From Woeseiaceae bacterium (lineage in GTDB: Bacteria > Pseudomonadota > Gammaproteobacteria > Steroidobacterales > Woeseiaceae), in the NCBI GenBank assembly GCA_013042375.1, contig JABDQH010000036.1, positions 1 through 52,369 on the forward strand: 52,369 bases of DNA, read 5' to 3'. Below are positions 26,850-34,337 of this stretch, in pieces (position 1 is the stretch's first letter; every line of letters starts with the position of its first letter). The position numbers were made by a program, and so were the translations under genes. The notes under the pieces are model-generated. The model worked only from the letters and a program-made list of their open reading frames with translations. It was not told the DNA's origin and did not search any database.

Positions 26850-27506
26850 CTCCTGCTCGAGGAACGCCGGCGCATTGATGCGCAGCCGTTCCACGGCGAG
26901 AACCGCCTTGGTGCGATTATTCACACCCATCTTGCGGAGAATAGCCGTGACGTGCGCCTTGATCGTTGCTTCGGATACGCCGAGTTGGAACGCGATCTGC
27001 TTGTTCAGCAGCCCTTCACCCAGCATCATCATGACGCGAAACTGGTGCGGTGTGAGCGAACTCAATGCGGCTGCGATTCTCGCTTCCTCGCTGTCGAGTC
27101 CGCCGTTGCGCAAATCGATGCCGGCCGGAACCCAAACCTCGCCATCGAGTACCGCGCGTATCCCGTGCTCCAGGGTTGCGATCGGCGAGGATTTCGGGAT
27201 GAACCCGCTGGCCCCATGCTGAATCGCGCGCCGGATAACGGCTGAATCTTCCATGGCCGAGACGATGACGGTCGGCAGGGACTCGTGGTTGTTACGGATG
27301 TACGCAAGTGCCGAAAATCCGCTGACGCCGGGCATGTTGAGGTCGAGGAACAGCAGATCCGCGTCGGGGTGCGATTCGACGACGCTTTGCAGCGTGTCGA
27401 GGCTGTCCGCTTCGACGATCCGTGCCTCGTCCACGCAGTTACGGATGGCGTGTATCAGTGCCTCGCGAAACAGCGGGTGATCGTCCGCGACGATAAATGT
27501 GCTCAG
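26811..27506 (-). CDS. crbR: CrbR-like LuxR-family response regulator, start codon unusual or frameshifted
   Basis: The product has a receiver domain (acidic DD in STFIVADDHPLFREAL, phosphoacceptor LDLNMPG, Lys in IPKSS) and a LuxR-type helix-turn-helix (LTPHQFRVMMMLGEGLLNKQ, then LGVSEATIKAHVTAILRKMG). It is the expected partner of the adjacent CrbS-like kinase. The conserved N-terminus begins at a CTG codon at 27506; no ATG, GTG or TTG is in frame between the upstream stop and there. The first usual start is GTG 27434, which would delete beta-1 and the acidic pair. Tandem ATGs at 27531 and 27528 overlap the acs remnant stop but are one base out of frame; removing one base from the five-base G run (27522-27526, plus-strand C) restores a coupled start. 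So this is a CTG start, a recent frameshift or a sequencing error. Confidence 0.8.
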   Translation of the reverse strand: MSTFIVADDHPLFREALIHAIRNCVDEARIVEADSLDTLQSVVESHPDADLLFLDLNMPGVSGFSALAYIRNNHESLPTVIVSAMEDSAVIRRAIQHGASGFIPKSSPIATLEHGIRAVLDGEVWVPAGIDLRNGGLDSEEARIAAALSSLTPHQFRVMMMLGEGLLNKQIAFQLGVSEATIKAHVTAILRKMGVNNRTKAVLAVERLRINAPAFLEQESVGDLAAQDSVD

Positions 27507-27527
27507 AGCGGCCAGCTTCTTCCCCCA

Positions 27528-27755
27528 TCATCGGTTCATGCGATTCTCGACCAGGTTATCGACGACCGACGGATCGGCAAGCGTCGAAGTGTCACCTAGG
27601 TTACCGTAATCGTTCTCCGCGATCTTCCTCAGGATGCGGCGCATGATCTTGCCCGAGCGTGTCTTGGGCAGCGCCGGAGCCCATTGCAGCTGGTCCGGGC
27701 TCGCAATGGGGCCGACCTCCTTGCGCACCCAGTTCCTGAGTTCAGATAGTCTCCG
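27528..27755 (-). pseudogene. acs: C-terminal remnant of acetyl-CoA synthetase (acs)
   Basis: About 75 codons matching the extreme C-terminus of Acs: [35 protein letters not shown] with the catalytic lysine, and [19 protein letters not shown]. The remaining 570 or so codons are absent: upstream of about 27755 the open frame (to 27827) encodes unrelated sequence. The remnant ends at a TGA directly abutting crbR. Acs normally sits beside crbS/crbR, so this is best read as deletion of the acs body with the tail left behind, possibly because its end and the crbR translation start overlap. A misassembly joining distant contigs would give the same picture. Confidence 0.82.
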
Positions 27756-27938
27756 GTCAAACAGGCACGAAAGACTTCGAACCCGGGTCCGCCAGACCAT
27801 TTTGAATTCGGTGCCGCGCCGCGGCATTAGACCTTCGTCTAGCCGCGGCTAAGATTCGACTATTGGCTAATGGCACGCCTTTGCGCACTGACCGAATATC
27901 CGGTCGGATCATCGAGAGAATTCCATTGGGGGAAAATC

Positions 27939-29102
27939 ATGAAGATCGACAGAATCTCGAAAAGACTACTGACCGGTTCCGCGCTCGCGTTACTTGCGTT
28001 GTCAGTCAGTGCATGGGCCGATAGCCATGAAGCGACGACAACGTACAAATTCGGTGGCTATGCGAAATTCGACGCCATGTTTACGAGTTACAGTGATGCG
28101 ACCCCGGGCGGCAACAGTCTCATGCGGCAGTTCTACTGGGCGCCGGGCGTCCCGGTTGGCGACGGCACCGGCGACAGCGACATGACGACCGACTTCCAGG
28201 CCAGGGAATCGCGGCTCAACTTCCGCGTCGATCACAAGACGGCTGGCGGCAACAGTATCACCGCCTTCGCCGAGATGGACTTCTTCACCCATAGCGACGG
28301 CAACGAGGTCGTATCCAATTCGTACAGCCCGCGACTGCGTCATGCATTCATCAAGTTCGACAACTGGACCTTTGGCCAGACCTGGTCAACCTTTCAGGAC
28401 GTAGCTGCATTGCCTGAGGCCCTCGACTTTGTCGGGCCAGCCGAGTCCACGACCTTTATCCGACAGGCCATGATCCGCTACACCAGCGGACCACTCGAAT
28501 TGGCTGTCGAGAACCCGCAGACGTTCGTGAGCGGTGGCACCAGAGACCTCTCCACGGTGCCCGACCTGATCGCGCGCTATACGTTCAAGCTCGACGGCGG
28601 CAGTTACGTCAAGCTGGCCGGCCTCGTGCGCAGCCTCAAGATCCAGGACCTGGGCTCCGGGCAGGCGGACGCGACAGCATGGGGCATCAGCGCCTCGACC
28701 AAGGTCGTGTTCGACGGGGGCAGCGACCTGCGTGCCATGCTGACTTATGGTGACGGCGTTGGCCGTTATATCGGTCTCGGATTCGTTCCCGACGGCTACA
28801 CCGACAGCAATAACGACATTGCGACAGCCGAAGCGCTTGCCTACTTCGTCGCGTATCGGTGGCAGTGGAATGACAAGTGGCGTTCGAACATCATGTATGG
28901 CAACACGTCCATCGACTACGACAGTGACGTAGCCGCCGCATCCCTGAATGACACCGGTTCGAGCATCCATTTCAACGTCATCCATAAGGTGCTGCCGAAG
29001 CTCGATATCGGTGGCGAGATCATCTTTGGTGAGCGCGAACTGGTCAACGGATCGGACGGCGACTTCACGCGCTTCATGCTGTCAGCCAGGTACGCGTTCT
29101 AA
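27939..29102 (+). CDS. DcaP-type outer membrane porin
   Basis: A 387-residue protein with a signal peptide (cleavage near residue 27, SAWADS) and alternating-residue beta strands ending in a C-terminal aromatic (LSARYAF). TYKFGGYAKFDAMF, FQARESRLNF and RHAFIKFDNWTFGQTWSTF are typical of DcaP-like trimeric porins, which pass small dicarboxylates and related anions. GGGGGA precedes the ATG at 27939. Upstream, GACCGAATATCCGGTC (near 27890-27905) is a short inverted repeat that may be an operator. Placement within the carboxylate module fits a role in outer-membrane passage of the acids used by the symporter. A long minus-strand open frame across it is a shadow. Confidence 0.85.
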   Translation: MKIDRISKRLLTGSALALLALSVSAWADSHEATTTYKFGGYAKFDAMFTSYSDATPGGNSLMRQFYWAPGVPVGDGTGDSDMTTDFQARESRLNFRVDHKTAGGNSITAFAEMDFFTHSDGNEVVSNSYSPRLRHAFIKFDNWTFGQTWSTFQDVAALPEALDFVGPAESTTFIRQAMIRYTSGPLELAVENPQTFVSGGTRDLSTVPDLIARYTFKLDGGSYVKLAGLVRSLKIQDLGSGQADATAWGISASTKVVFDGGSDLRAMLTYGDGVGRYIGLGFVPDGYTDSNNDIATAEALAYFVAYRWQWNDKWRSNIMYGNTSIDYDSDVAAASLNDTGSSIHFNVIHKVLPKLDIGGEIIFGERELVNGSDGDFTRFMLSARYAF

Positions 29103-29129
29103 AACGAGATTACAACCTGTAGCGTTTTG

Positions 29130-29161
29130 CTGGCGGTGCCCGCATGGGTGCCGCCAGTTTT
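29130..29161 (+). terminator. Intrinsic terminator after the porin gene
   Basis: CTGGCGGTGCCC pairs along 12 positions with GGGTGCCGCCAG around a GCAT loop, followed by TTTT. It lies 28 bases after the porin stop and separates it from the DUF294 gene. Confidence 0.88.
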
Positions 29162-29192
29162 ATGTTCGGGATAGGCGTGTCAGAATCGGCAG

Positions 29193-31031
29193 ATGATTGA
29201 GATTCCCGAAATCACATCGTATCTACGAGGGTTGCCGGGTTTCGAGAGGCTCGACGACGCGAGTCTTTCGGCCTGCGCCAGGGCCATCGAGGTTGCCTAC
29301 TATCGGCAAGGCGATGACATCCTGACGATCGGCAGTGAAAACCGGCGCCTGCACATCATTCGAAGCGGCGCAGTGGAGCTGCGCGGTCAGGAGGGCGATA
29401 TGTTGGCGCGGCTCGCTGAGGGCGAGTATTTCGGTTTTCCGTCGCTGATGAACGATGCCGTGGCGCGCAATCATTCCGTGGCGATCGAGGACACGCTCGT
29501 CTATCACCTCGACGGCGAAGCGTTTGCACGCGCACGCCGAGCGAGCGAGGACTTCGACACGTGGTTCATACGGGCCCTGACCGACCGCCTGACGATGCAT
29601 CCTGCGCCCCAGACGTTTCGGGGCGCATCGGGACGCAGCGTGAGAACCCTGATATCGCGTCCCCCGGTCAGCGTGGGTCCCGAAGTCAGCGTGCGCGAAG
29701 CGACGAAAAAAATGGTCTCCGAACGGGTTTCTGCCATGCTGGTCACCAATGGGCGCGGCGTGCAGGGAATCATCACCGACCGCGATATCCGGTCGCGCGT
29801 CGTCGCCGCCGGACTCGACTGCTCGGGCTCCGTAGCCGAGATGATGACGCCGAATCCAATTTCGCTGGAAGGCGACGCGCCGGCCTATGAAGCGGCGCTC
29901 GTGATGATGCAACGGAACATTCATCACCTGCCAATCACCGAAGAAGGCGAGCTTGTCGGAATGGTCTCTCGCAGCGACTTCATGCGGTTGGAGACCGAGC
30001 ACCCGCTGTACCTCGTCGCCGACATCGGCAAACAGACGACGAGCGCCGGCGTTGTCGAGCTGTCCCAGCGAATTCCGGCGCTGATCGTGCGACAGATGGA
30101 GTCGGATGCGAGCGGCGAGGAACTCGGGAAGTTCATTACGACCATCACCGATACTCTGACGCGCCAGTTCCTGCGCATTGCCCAGGCGGATCTCGGGCCT
30201 CCGCCGTGCGACTTTGCCTGGGTGGCCCTCGGCTCGCAGGGCCGATTCGAACAATCGGCCAAGAGTGACCAGGACAACGCGCTCGTGCTATCCGACGCAG
30301 TCGAGCCGGGTGACGACGAGTACTTCGCGGCCCTGGCCAAGGTTGTCAATGACGGGTTGAATGATTGCGGCTATGTCTATTGCCCGGGGGACGTCATGGC
30401 CGTCAACCCCAAATGGCGCCAGCCCGTGGGCGTTTGGAAGGGTTATTTCAATCGCTGGATAACCATCCCGGAACAGAAGGCCCTGATGCACGCCAACATC
30501 TTCTTCGACCTGCGTTGTGTCACCGGCAACACGAAGCTTGTAGACGCGGTCAAGACGAGCGTACGCAAGGACGCGCGCAACAACGAGATCTTCCTGTCGC
30601 TCATGGCCAAGAATGCCATGGCCTTCCAGCCGCCGCTGGGGTTCTTCCGCCAGTTCGTGCTCGAGAGGACGGGTGACCACAAGCACACGCTGGACCTCAA
30701 ACGGCATGGCATCATGCCGATCGTAGAGCTTGCCCGCATACGTTCCCTTGCCGCCGGCGAGTTGCGCATTAACACGCGCAACCGTCTGCGGGCAGCGGCA
30801 GACGCCGGAGAGATCTCGGCAAGTGACGCGGCCAGTCTCATCGACGCCCTGGACTTCATCGAGACGCTTCGAATCGAGCACCAGGGCCGCCAGCTGCAGG
30901 CTGGCGAAAGCCCGGACAACCACCTGTCCCCGAAGGAGCTGTCGCCACTCGTACGGCAGAACCTCAAGTCGGCGTTCTCGCAGGTGCGGGTCAGCCAGGC
31001 CGCACTTTTGAATAGATTCCATCTGGCATGA
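29193..31031 (+). CDS. cNMP-binding / CBS pair / DUF294 putative nucleotidyltransferase
   Basis: A 612-residue cytosolic protein with four modules: a cyclic-nucleotide-binding-like domain (about 20-130), a CBS pair (about 145-265, TDRDIRSRVVAAG and VSRSDFM), a nucleotidyltransferase-like DUF294 domain (about 280-430, GSQGRFEQSAKSDQDNAL with the acidic DQD), and DUF294_C (about 460-605). The architecture resembles GlnD-like uridylyltransferases and is known beside acetate symporter/CrbS clusters. It may sense adenine nucleotides and modify or regulate a partner; the substrate is unknown. Its stop overlaps the exonuclease start (ATGA). The ribosome site is weak. Confidence 0.87.
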   Translation: MIEIPEITSYLRGLPGFERLDDASLSACARAIEVAYYRQGDDILTIGSENRRLHIIRSGAVELRGQEGDMLARLAEGEYFGFPSLMNDAVARNHSVAIEDTLVYHLDGEAFARARRASEDFDTWFIRALTDRLTMHPAPQTFRGASGRSVRTLISRPPVSVGPEVSVREATKKMVSERVSAMLVTNGRGVQGIITDRDIRSRVVAAGLDCSGSVAEMMTPNPISLEGDAPAYEAALVMMQRNIHHLPITEEGELVGMVSRSDFMRLETEHPLYLVADIGKQTTSAGVVELSQRIPALIVRQMESDASGEELGKFITTITDTLTRQFLRIAQADLGPPPCDFAWVALGSQGRFEQSAKSDQDNALVLSDAVEPGDDEYFAALAKVVNDGLNDCGYVYCPGDVMAVNPKWRQPVGVWKGYFNRWITIPEQKALMHANIFFDLRCVTGNTKLVDAVKTSVRKDARNNEIFLSLMAKNAMAFQPPLGFFRQFVLERTGDHKHTLDLKRHGIMPIVELARIRSLAAGELRINTRNRLRAAADAGEISASDAASLIDALDFIETLRIEHQGRQLQAGESPDNHLSPKELSPLVRQNLKSAFSQVRVSQAALLNRFHLA

Positions 31032-31696
31032 GATTCGCTCGTCTGCGGGCGCAGCGATGGTATTACGCGCACAGGGGCGTCGACGAGCCGATGCGCGCGC
31101 TCCTCTCCAGCAGACTGCCCACGGACAGGACCCCTCTTGACGAGGCCGAGTTCGTGGCGCTGGACATCGAAACGACCGGGCTCGACGTCGCTACAGCGCA
31201 CATGCTGAGCATCGGTTGGGTAATCGTCCGCGGCGGGCGGGTGCAGCTCCAAACCGCCGAGTCCTACATCGTTCGGCCCAGCAAGGGTGTCGGCGACAGT
31301 GCATCGGTGCACGGCCTGACGGACACTGTCGTCCGCGCCGGCATCGAATGGGGAGTGGTTCTCGACAAGGTCGTGTCGGTCATGCGCGGACGTATTCTCG
31401 TCGTGCATCACGCCGGGCTCGACAAGACGTTACTCGATCGCATGTGCCTCAAGCGCTACGGGGTTAGGTTGCCGGTCCCGTTCATCGACACACTGGAGCT
31501 CGAAATGCGCCGCCGGCGCCGCAAACACCATCTCGAATCGGCAAGCTCACTGCGACTTTCGGACCTGCGCGGCGAGTACGGGTTGCCTCGTTACCTCGCG
31601 CACGACTGCCTCGTCGATGCGATTGCGACGGCGGAACTTCTCATTGCCATGGCGGCGCATCGCAGAGCGACAAGCCTGGGCGGCGTTCTCGACTAG
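31028..31696 (+). CDS. DnaQ-like 3'-5' exonuclease
   Basis: A 222-residue DEDD-family exonuclease. Exo I is ALDIETTGLD with Asp46 and Glu48; Exo II is in the VHHAGLDKTLLD region; Exo III is HDCLVDAIAT with the usual His and Asp. A basic N-terminal extension of about 30 residues precedes the fold. It resembles polymerase III epsilon but lacks the C-terminal polymerase-binding part, so a stand-alone nuclease is likely. It is translationally coupled to the DUF294 gene through a four-base overlap, a pairing seen in many acetate-module loci; the biological reason is not known. Confidence 0.87.
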   Translation: MRFARLRAQRWYYAHRGVDEPMRALLSSRLPTDRTPLDEAEFVALDIETTGLDVATAHMLSIGWVIVRGGRVQLQTAESYIVRPSKGVGDSASVHGLTDTVVRAGIEWGVVLDKVVSVMRGRILVVHHAGLDKTLLDRMCLKRYGVRLPVPFIDTLELEMRRRRRKHHLESASSLRLSDLRGEYGLPRYLAHDCLVDAIATAELLIAMAAHRRATSLGGVLD

Positions 31697-31715
31697 GCCC
31701 CGTGCGGTCTGGCGA

Positions 31716-33047
31716 TCATGCGCTTGCTTCGAGAGCAGATTCCTGCGGCAGGTAACGTACCAGCATGCAGTACTCTCCCAGCGACATGCCACGCGCGGCC
31801 TCGGGTAAGGGAATGCGTACGACATGGCCGGAGCCCGGCGCAACGTTGACGGCATGGCCGTCTTTGTTGATGAGTTCGTGCAATTCGAAAGTGACGTTCC
31901 CGGCCGGTGTCACGAGTTCCATGAGGTCGCCACTGACGAACTTGTTCTTGACGTCGATCGTCAGCCAGGCCCCGTCGATGTCGGCGATCTCGCCAACCAG
32001 CTGCTGACGGTCGGACGCGGACGCGCCGCGTTCGTAGTTCTGGTATTTCTGCGGCGGATGGCGGCGGTAGAAGCCCTCGGTGTAGCCACGGTTCGACAGG
32101 CCCTCGAGTTCCTCCATCATCTGCATGTCGAACTCTCGCCCTGCGACGGCGTCGTCGATGGCGCGCCGGTACACCTGCGCCGTGCGCGCCGTGTAATAAG
32201 CCGACTTGGTGCGCCCTTCGATCTTGAGCGAGTCGATGCCCATCTCGGCCAGCTCCCTGACATGCTGCACGGCCCTGAGATCGCGCGAGTTCATGATGTA
32301 GGTGCCGTGTTCATCCTCGTAGGCGGGCATGAGTTCGCCGGGTCTCGTCTCTTCCTCGAGCAGGGCGACGGGCATGTCGGCGGGCGTGAATTCGACGGGC
32401 GCGATGTCGCCCGTGCTCGTCTCGCGCGCCTCGTAGGCGTTGTACTTCCAGCGACAGGTATTCGTACAGGCGCCCTGGTTCGAGTCGCGGTGCGACATGT
32501 AGCCCGATAGCAGGCAGCGCCCCGAGTAGGCGATACACAGCGCGCCGTGCACGAAGACCTCGAGCTCCATGTCCGGGCATTCCTCGCGGATCTGCCGGAC
32601 CTCCTTGAGCGACAGCTCGCGCGACAGGATGATGCGCGCGAGGCCCATCTGCTGCCAGAATCTGACCGCCGCGTAGTTGACGACGTTGGACTGCACCGAG
32701 AGGTGAATCGGCATGTCCGGGAACGCCTCGCGGACCATCATGATGAGCCCCGGATCTGACATAATCAGCGCATCCGGCCCCATCTCGACAATCGGCTCGA
32801 GATCGCGGATATAGGTCTTGAGCTTGTTGTTGTGCGGGGCAATGTTGCTGGCCAGGAAGAACAGCTTGCCCGCCGCGTGGGCCTCGTTGATGCCCTGGGC
32901 CAGCACTTCTTCCTTGCTGAACTGGTTATTGCGGACGCGCAGGCTGTAGCGTGGCTGGCCCGCGTACACGGCGTCGGCGCCGTAGGCGAACGCGAAGCGC
33001 ATGTTCTTGAGGGTGCCGGCGGGCGACAGCAGTTCCGGGTGCTTCAT
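31716..33047 (-). CDS. trhP: U32-family tRNA hydroxylation protein (YegQ/TrhP)
   Basis: A 443-residue U32 peptidase-like protein. It starts KHPELLSPAGTLKNM, has YGADAVYAGQPRYSLR, and the family signature with clustered cysteines CIAYSGRCLLSGYMSHR and GACTNTCRWKYN. YegQ/TrhP proteins make 5-hydroxyuridine at the tRNA wobble position using prephenate; the older peptidase label is misleading. The start at 33047 (MKHPELL) follows the family N-terminus; in-frame starts at 33077 and 33089 add unconserved residues. It stands alone between the DnaQ-like gene (convergent, 19-base gap) and a divergent unknown gene. Confidence 0.92.
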   Translation of the reverse strand: MKHPELLSPAGTLKNMRFAFAYGADAVYAGQPRYSLRVRNNQFSKEEVLAQGINEAHAAGKLFFLASNIAPHNNKLKTYIRDLEPIVEMGPDALIMSDPGLIMMVREAFPDMPIHLSVQSNVVNYAAVRFWQQMGLARIILSRELSLKEVRQIREECPDMELEVFVHGALCIAYSGRCLLSGYMSHRDSNQGACTNTCRWKYNAYEARETSTGDIAPVEFTPADMPVALLEEETRPGELMPAYEDEHGTYIMNSRDLRAVQHVRELAEMGIDSLKIEGRTKSAYYTARTAQVYRRAIDDAVAGREFDMQMMEELEGLSNRGYTEGFYRRHPPQKYQNYERGASASDRQQLVGEIADIDGAWLTIDVKNKFVSGDLMELVTPAGNVTFELHELINKDGHAVNVAPGSGHVVRIPLPEAARGMSLGEYCMLVRYLPQESALEASA

Positions 33048-33192
33048 CGGGGTTCCAGGGCTCGAATCGGGGGGCATTATATCGGTCAAAAACGCGGCCG
33101 TTTTGTGAAATTAACAGTGTAAAATTCTTTTTGTGAAATTTGCATACTTGTTTGAGTAGTATCAAGTGCAACTGACTCATTCGGGGATGATG

Positions 33193-33651
33193 ATGCAACA
33201 GACGGAACTGGAGAACACCGAGACCCACAAGGGCATGATGGCGCGCGGCCTTAAGGAGGCCGGGGACGACACAGGATTGCTGGAGAACACGGCCAGGATC
33301 CTCGACAGCCTGGTTCCGCTGCGCAACGCGAGTCACGCCGACGTCGTCGAGTATCGCGTCGAAATCCCCATGCGCTATGCCGAGTGCTGCGCCATCCTCG
33401 CCGACGGGCGCAAGGCGAAATTCGTCGAGCCCCGCAAGTTCCTCGGCTGGTCCGGCCACGAGAAACGCCGTTCGCTGCTGTTCCGTAACCACGATGTCAC
33501 GCTCGAGGTCGAAGTCGACGACGAGGCCCCACAGCACGCACGCAGCACGGTACGCAGCATCAACCTGCAGGCCGCGATTCGCAACAACGCAAATCGCCTC
33601 AAGAAGTTCATCGGCATCGACGGCGAGCTGCTTACCCTGCCTGCCCTGTAA
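33193..33651 (+). CDS. Protein of unknown function, soluble, about 152 aa
   Basis: I do not recognise this protein. It is charged, without signal peptide or membrane segment; residues 20-60 look helical and the centre (VEYRVEIPMRYAECCAILADG) looks strand-rich. A helical basic stretch (INLQAAIRNNANRLKKFIG) precedes the end. Three tandem in-frame ATGs occur at 33187, 33190 and 33193; the third has GGGG six bases upstream. Codon use matches neighbours and the frame is uninterrupted, so it is probably real. The last 20 bases overlap the 3' end of the convergent HAD gene. Confidence 0.65.
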   Translation: MQQTELENTETHKGMMARGLKEAGDDTGLLENTARILDSLVPLRNASHADVVEYRVEIPMRYAECCAILADGRKAKFVEPRKFLGWSGHEKRRSLLFRNHDVTLEVEVDDEAPQHARSTVRSINLQAAIRNNANRLKKFIGIDGELLTLPAL

Positions 33652-34333
33652 GCCGGTAGATCTCCTCAAAATCGCAGGCAGCGAGATCGTCCACCACGAG
33701 CGCCGCTTCCGAGAAATCATGACGCGCCGTGTAGATGCCCGGCGTTACGACGGTCGGGATTCCGGCCGCCACGGCTGACAGCAGACCATTCCTCGAGTCC
33801 TCGATCGCGACGCACCGGTGCGCCGCCAGTCCGAGCTCTTCCAGTGCGAGATCGTAGACATCGGGCGCCGGTTTCTTGTTGGCGACGCTGTCGCCCGCGC
33901 AAATTACCTCGAAATCCCCGCTGCCGCCGAGCGTCACGCCGAGCAGGGCGTCGACGTTGGCCGGCGTCGTGGTCGTCGCGATGGCAAGCCGGAATCCCCT
34001 GGCCTTCGCGTCGTCGATGAGTGCACGGATGCCCGGACGCAGTTCGACTTCGCCGCTCGCCACCATGCTCGTGTAGGCCCTGGTCTTGTTCGCATGCAGC
34101 TCGCGAATGTACGCGTCCAGCCCCTCGGCCGGCGCGCCCTGGCCACCGAATGACTCGATGAAATAGCGGATGCGCTCCTTGCCCCCCGTGACGGCCAGCA
34201 GCCGGTCATAGAGCTCGCTGTCCCAGTGCCAGGCGAGGCCGGCTGCCTCGAAGGCGCGGTTGAATGCGCGCCGATGCGTCTCTTCGGTCTCCGAGAGCGT
34301 CCCGTCGACGTCGAAAACTATCGCTTTGTTCAT
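33632..34333 (-). CDS. HAD-superfamily phosphatase (CbbY/beta-phosphoglucomutase-like)
   Basis: A 233-residue HAD subfamily IA protein. Motif I is FDVDGTLSETEE (Asp8 nucleophile, Asp10), motif II is in AIATTTTP, motif III lies in KKPAPDVY and motif IV is IEDSRNG. A helical cap at about residues 15-90 fits CbbY/phosphoglycolate-type phosphatases acting on small phosphorylated metabolites. It is the last gene of the five-gene leftward operon, four bases after the ALDH12 gene. Its substrate is unknown; clearance of a damaged or inhibitory phosphate from the operon's pathway is a possibility. Confidence 0.88.
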   Translation of the reverse strand: MNKAIVFDVDGTLSETEETHRRAFNRAFEAAGLAWHWDSELYDRLLAVTGGKERIRYFIESFGGQGAPAEGLDAYIRELHANKTRAYTSMVASGEVELRPGIRALIDDAKARGFRLAIATTTTPANVDALLGVTLGGSGDFEVICAGDSVANKKPAPDVYDLALEELGLAAHRCVAIEDSRNGLLSAVAAGIPTVVTPGIYTARHDFSEAALVVDDLAACDFEEIYRLTGQAG

Positions 34334-34337
34334 CGCG

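Noticed and set aside
27770-27800. GGGTTCGAA sequence (minus strand) resembling a tRNA T-arm near the acs remnant
   Set aside because: The flanking bases do not form a T-stem and no acceptor, D-arm or anticodon arm can be folded around it.
31716-33047. Collagenase-type peptidase
   Set aside because: The U32 peptidase label is historical; full-length similarity to YegQ/TrhP indicates tRNA modification.
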